Source: Allosediminivita sp964397775 (GTDB lineage Bacteria; Pseudomonadota; Alphaproteobacteria; Rhodobacterales; Rhodobacteraceae). Taken from it: 13,474 nucleotides of DNA. Each line of letters opens with the position of its first letter. Within the stretch, counting starts at the first letter, position 1. Below, piece by piece: positions 13,009 to 13,474 of the stretch. Under the pieces are notes generated by a model. That model saw nothing but the letters and a program-made list of their open reading frames with translations. It was not told where the DNA came from and searched no databases. A program made the translations under genes and the position numbers. The stretch is taken from assembly GCA_964397775.1 (NCBI GenBank), contig CAYNKL010000110.1:1-13474 (forward strand), in the 5' to 3' direction.

Positions 13009-13086
13009 TAATATTAGGAATGGGCCGAAGCCTGAGCCGGCGGTTTCACGTGTCCGGCACGGCAGGCCCAACGGGAGGAGGTCACA

Positions 13087-13474
13087 ATGCCCCGTACTGA
13101 ACCGTCCCACACGGGCGGCATGCATCGTTTCATCGACGAGCTGGAGGAAACGGTCATCGCCGTTATCCTCGGGGCGATGACGATCATCACCTTCATCAAC
13201 GTGGTGCTGCGCTACGGTTTTAACACCGGGCTGATCTGGGGGCTCGAGGCGGTGTCGTTCCTCTTTGCCTGGCTGGTGCTTTTCGGGGTGAGCTACGCGG
13301 TCAAGAAGACCGCCAACCTCGGCGTGGACGCGGTGCTCAACATCGTGCCGCAGGGCACGCGGCGGGTGCTGTCGCTGATCGCGGCGGCTGTCTGCGTGGC
13401 CTATGCCTTCCTGCTGCTGAAGGGCGCCTGGGACTACTGGGCCAACTTCGCCAACCTGCCGCAGACCACGGGCC
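13087..13474 (+). CDS. dctQ: TRAP transporter small membrane subunit, DctQ family, 5' part (continues beyond window)
   Basis: The first 129 codons of a DctQ-type protein are present; the frame is open at the window edge. DctQ is the small four-helix subunit that joins the large DctM channel to the DctP binding protein in the inner membrane. After a short hydrophilic N-terminus with RFIDELEETV, three hydrophobic segments are visible at about residues 22-45, 50-72 and 93-115. The segment FINVVLRYGFNTGLIWGLE is the conserved N-V-x-x-R-Y motif with a following acidic-aromatic turn, and FAWLVLFGVSYAVKK fits the family. The ATG at 13087 follows GGAGGAGG with suitable spacing. The full protein should have about 170-230 residues and be followed by dctM. 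Its distance from dctP means that it may need its own promoter or a long transcript running antisense to the lipase gene. Confidence 0.92.
   Translation, partial: MPRTEPSHTGGMHRFIDELEETVIAVILGAMTIITFINVVLRYGFNTGLIWGLEAVSFLFAWLVLFGVSYAVKKTANLGVDAVLNIVPQGTRRVLSLIAAAVCVAYAFLLLKGAWDYWANFANLPQTTG

Noticed and set aside
10990..13086. Transposon or target-site duplication around the lipase gene
   Set aside because: No transposase, terminal inverted repeats or matching direct repeats could be seen at the two edges; insertion is inferred only from gene order.
11058..13100. 680-codon plus-strand frame opposite the lipase
   Set aside because: Tempting because it would fill the gap between dctP and dctQ on the same strand, but it is Val/Gly/Ala/Asp-rich without motifs, while the minus strand has the full lipase and RTX signature.
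1..13474. CRISPR arrays, tRNA or rRNA genes, phage or plasmid functions
   Set aside because: None seen on either strand.

Overview
The window comes from a GC-rich alphaproteobacterium, most likely a marine Rhodobacteraceae/Roseobacteraceae species. The pointers are the protein families and their wording (IF-3, DctB/DctD, DctP), a TRAP dicarboxylate-type transporter next to a DctBD-type two-component system, and an intergenic element between dctB and dctD that resembles a repeat I remember from many genomes of this group. Every assignment rests on reading the sequence; no database search was run.

Layout. 1-642 is the 3' part of a ferredoxin-NADP+ reductase gene (fpr), ending at a bidirectional terminator shared with a convergent gene for a very alanine-rich, nearly lysine-free, membrane-anchored protein (717-1742, minus). 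A divergent intergenic region leads to infC (1941-2486), which appears to start at the rare codon ATA. A SAM-dependent methyltransferase gene (2483-3112) overlaps the infC stop. A convergent cytochrome P450 gene follows (3122-4300, minus), and then the divergent dctB-dctD pair (4361-7445), separated by a palindromic repeat element. A xanthine-type NCS2 permease (7660-9060) converges on an HD-domain phosphohydrolase (9065-9637, minus). Then comes a regulatory region with two dyads 33 bp apart, a TATAAT box and a 5'-UTR hairpin, followed by dctP (9924-10937), the TRAP binding protein. The small membrane subunit gene dctQ starts only at 13087 and runs off the window. Between dctP and dctQ, on the opposite strand, lies a complete gene for a family I.3 (type I secreted, RTX-repeat) lipase (11010-12887).

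How it fits together. DctB would sense an extracellular carboxylate and phosphorylate DctD, which would control the TRAP transporter (DctP, DctQ and presumably DctM beyond the window). The DctD here is unusual. Its receiver and Fis-type DNA-binding domains look intact, but the central AAA+ domain lacks the sigma-54-contacting GAFTGA loop, the Walker A lysine and a normal sensor I segment. The dctP upstream region fits this: I see no -24/-12 promoter but do see a sigma-70-like -10 box, with paired dyads upstream. The most interesting hypothesis in the window is therefore a sigma-54-independent, probably ATPase-dead DctD acting on tandem sites in front of dctP. The second is the lipase gene splitting a TRAP operon.
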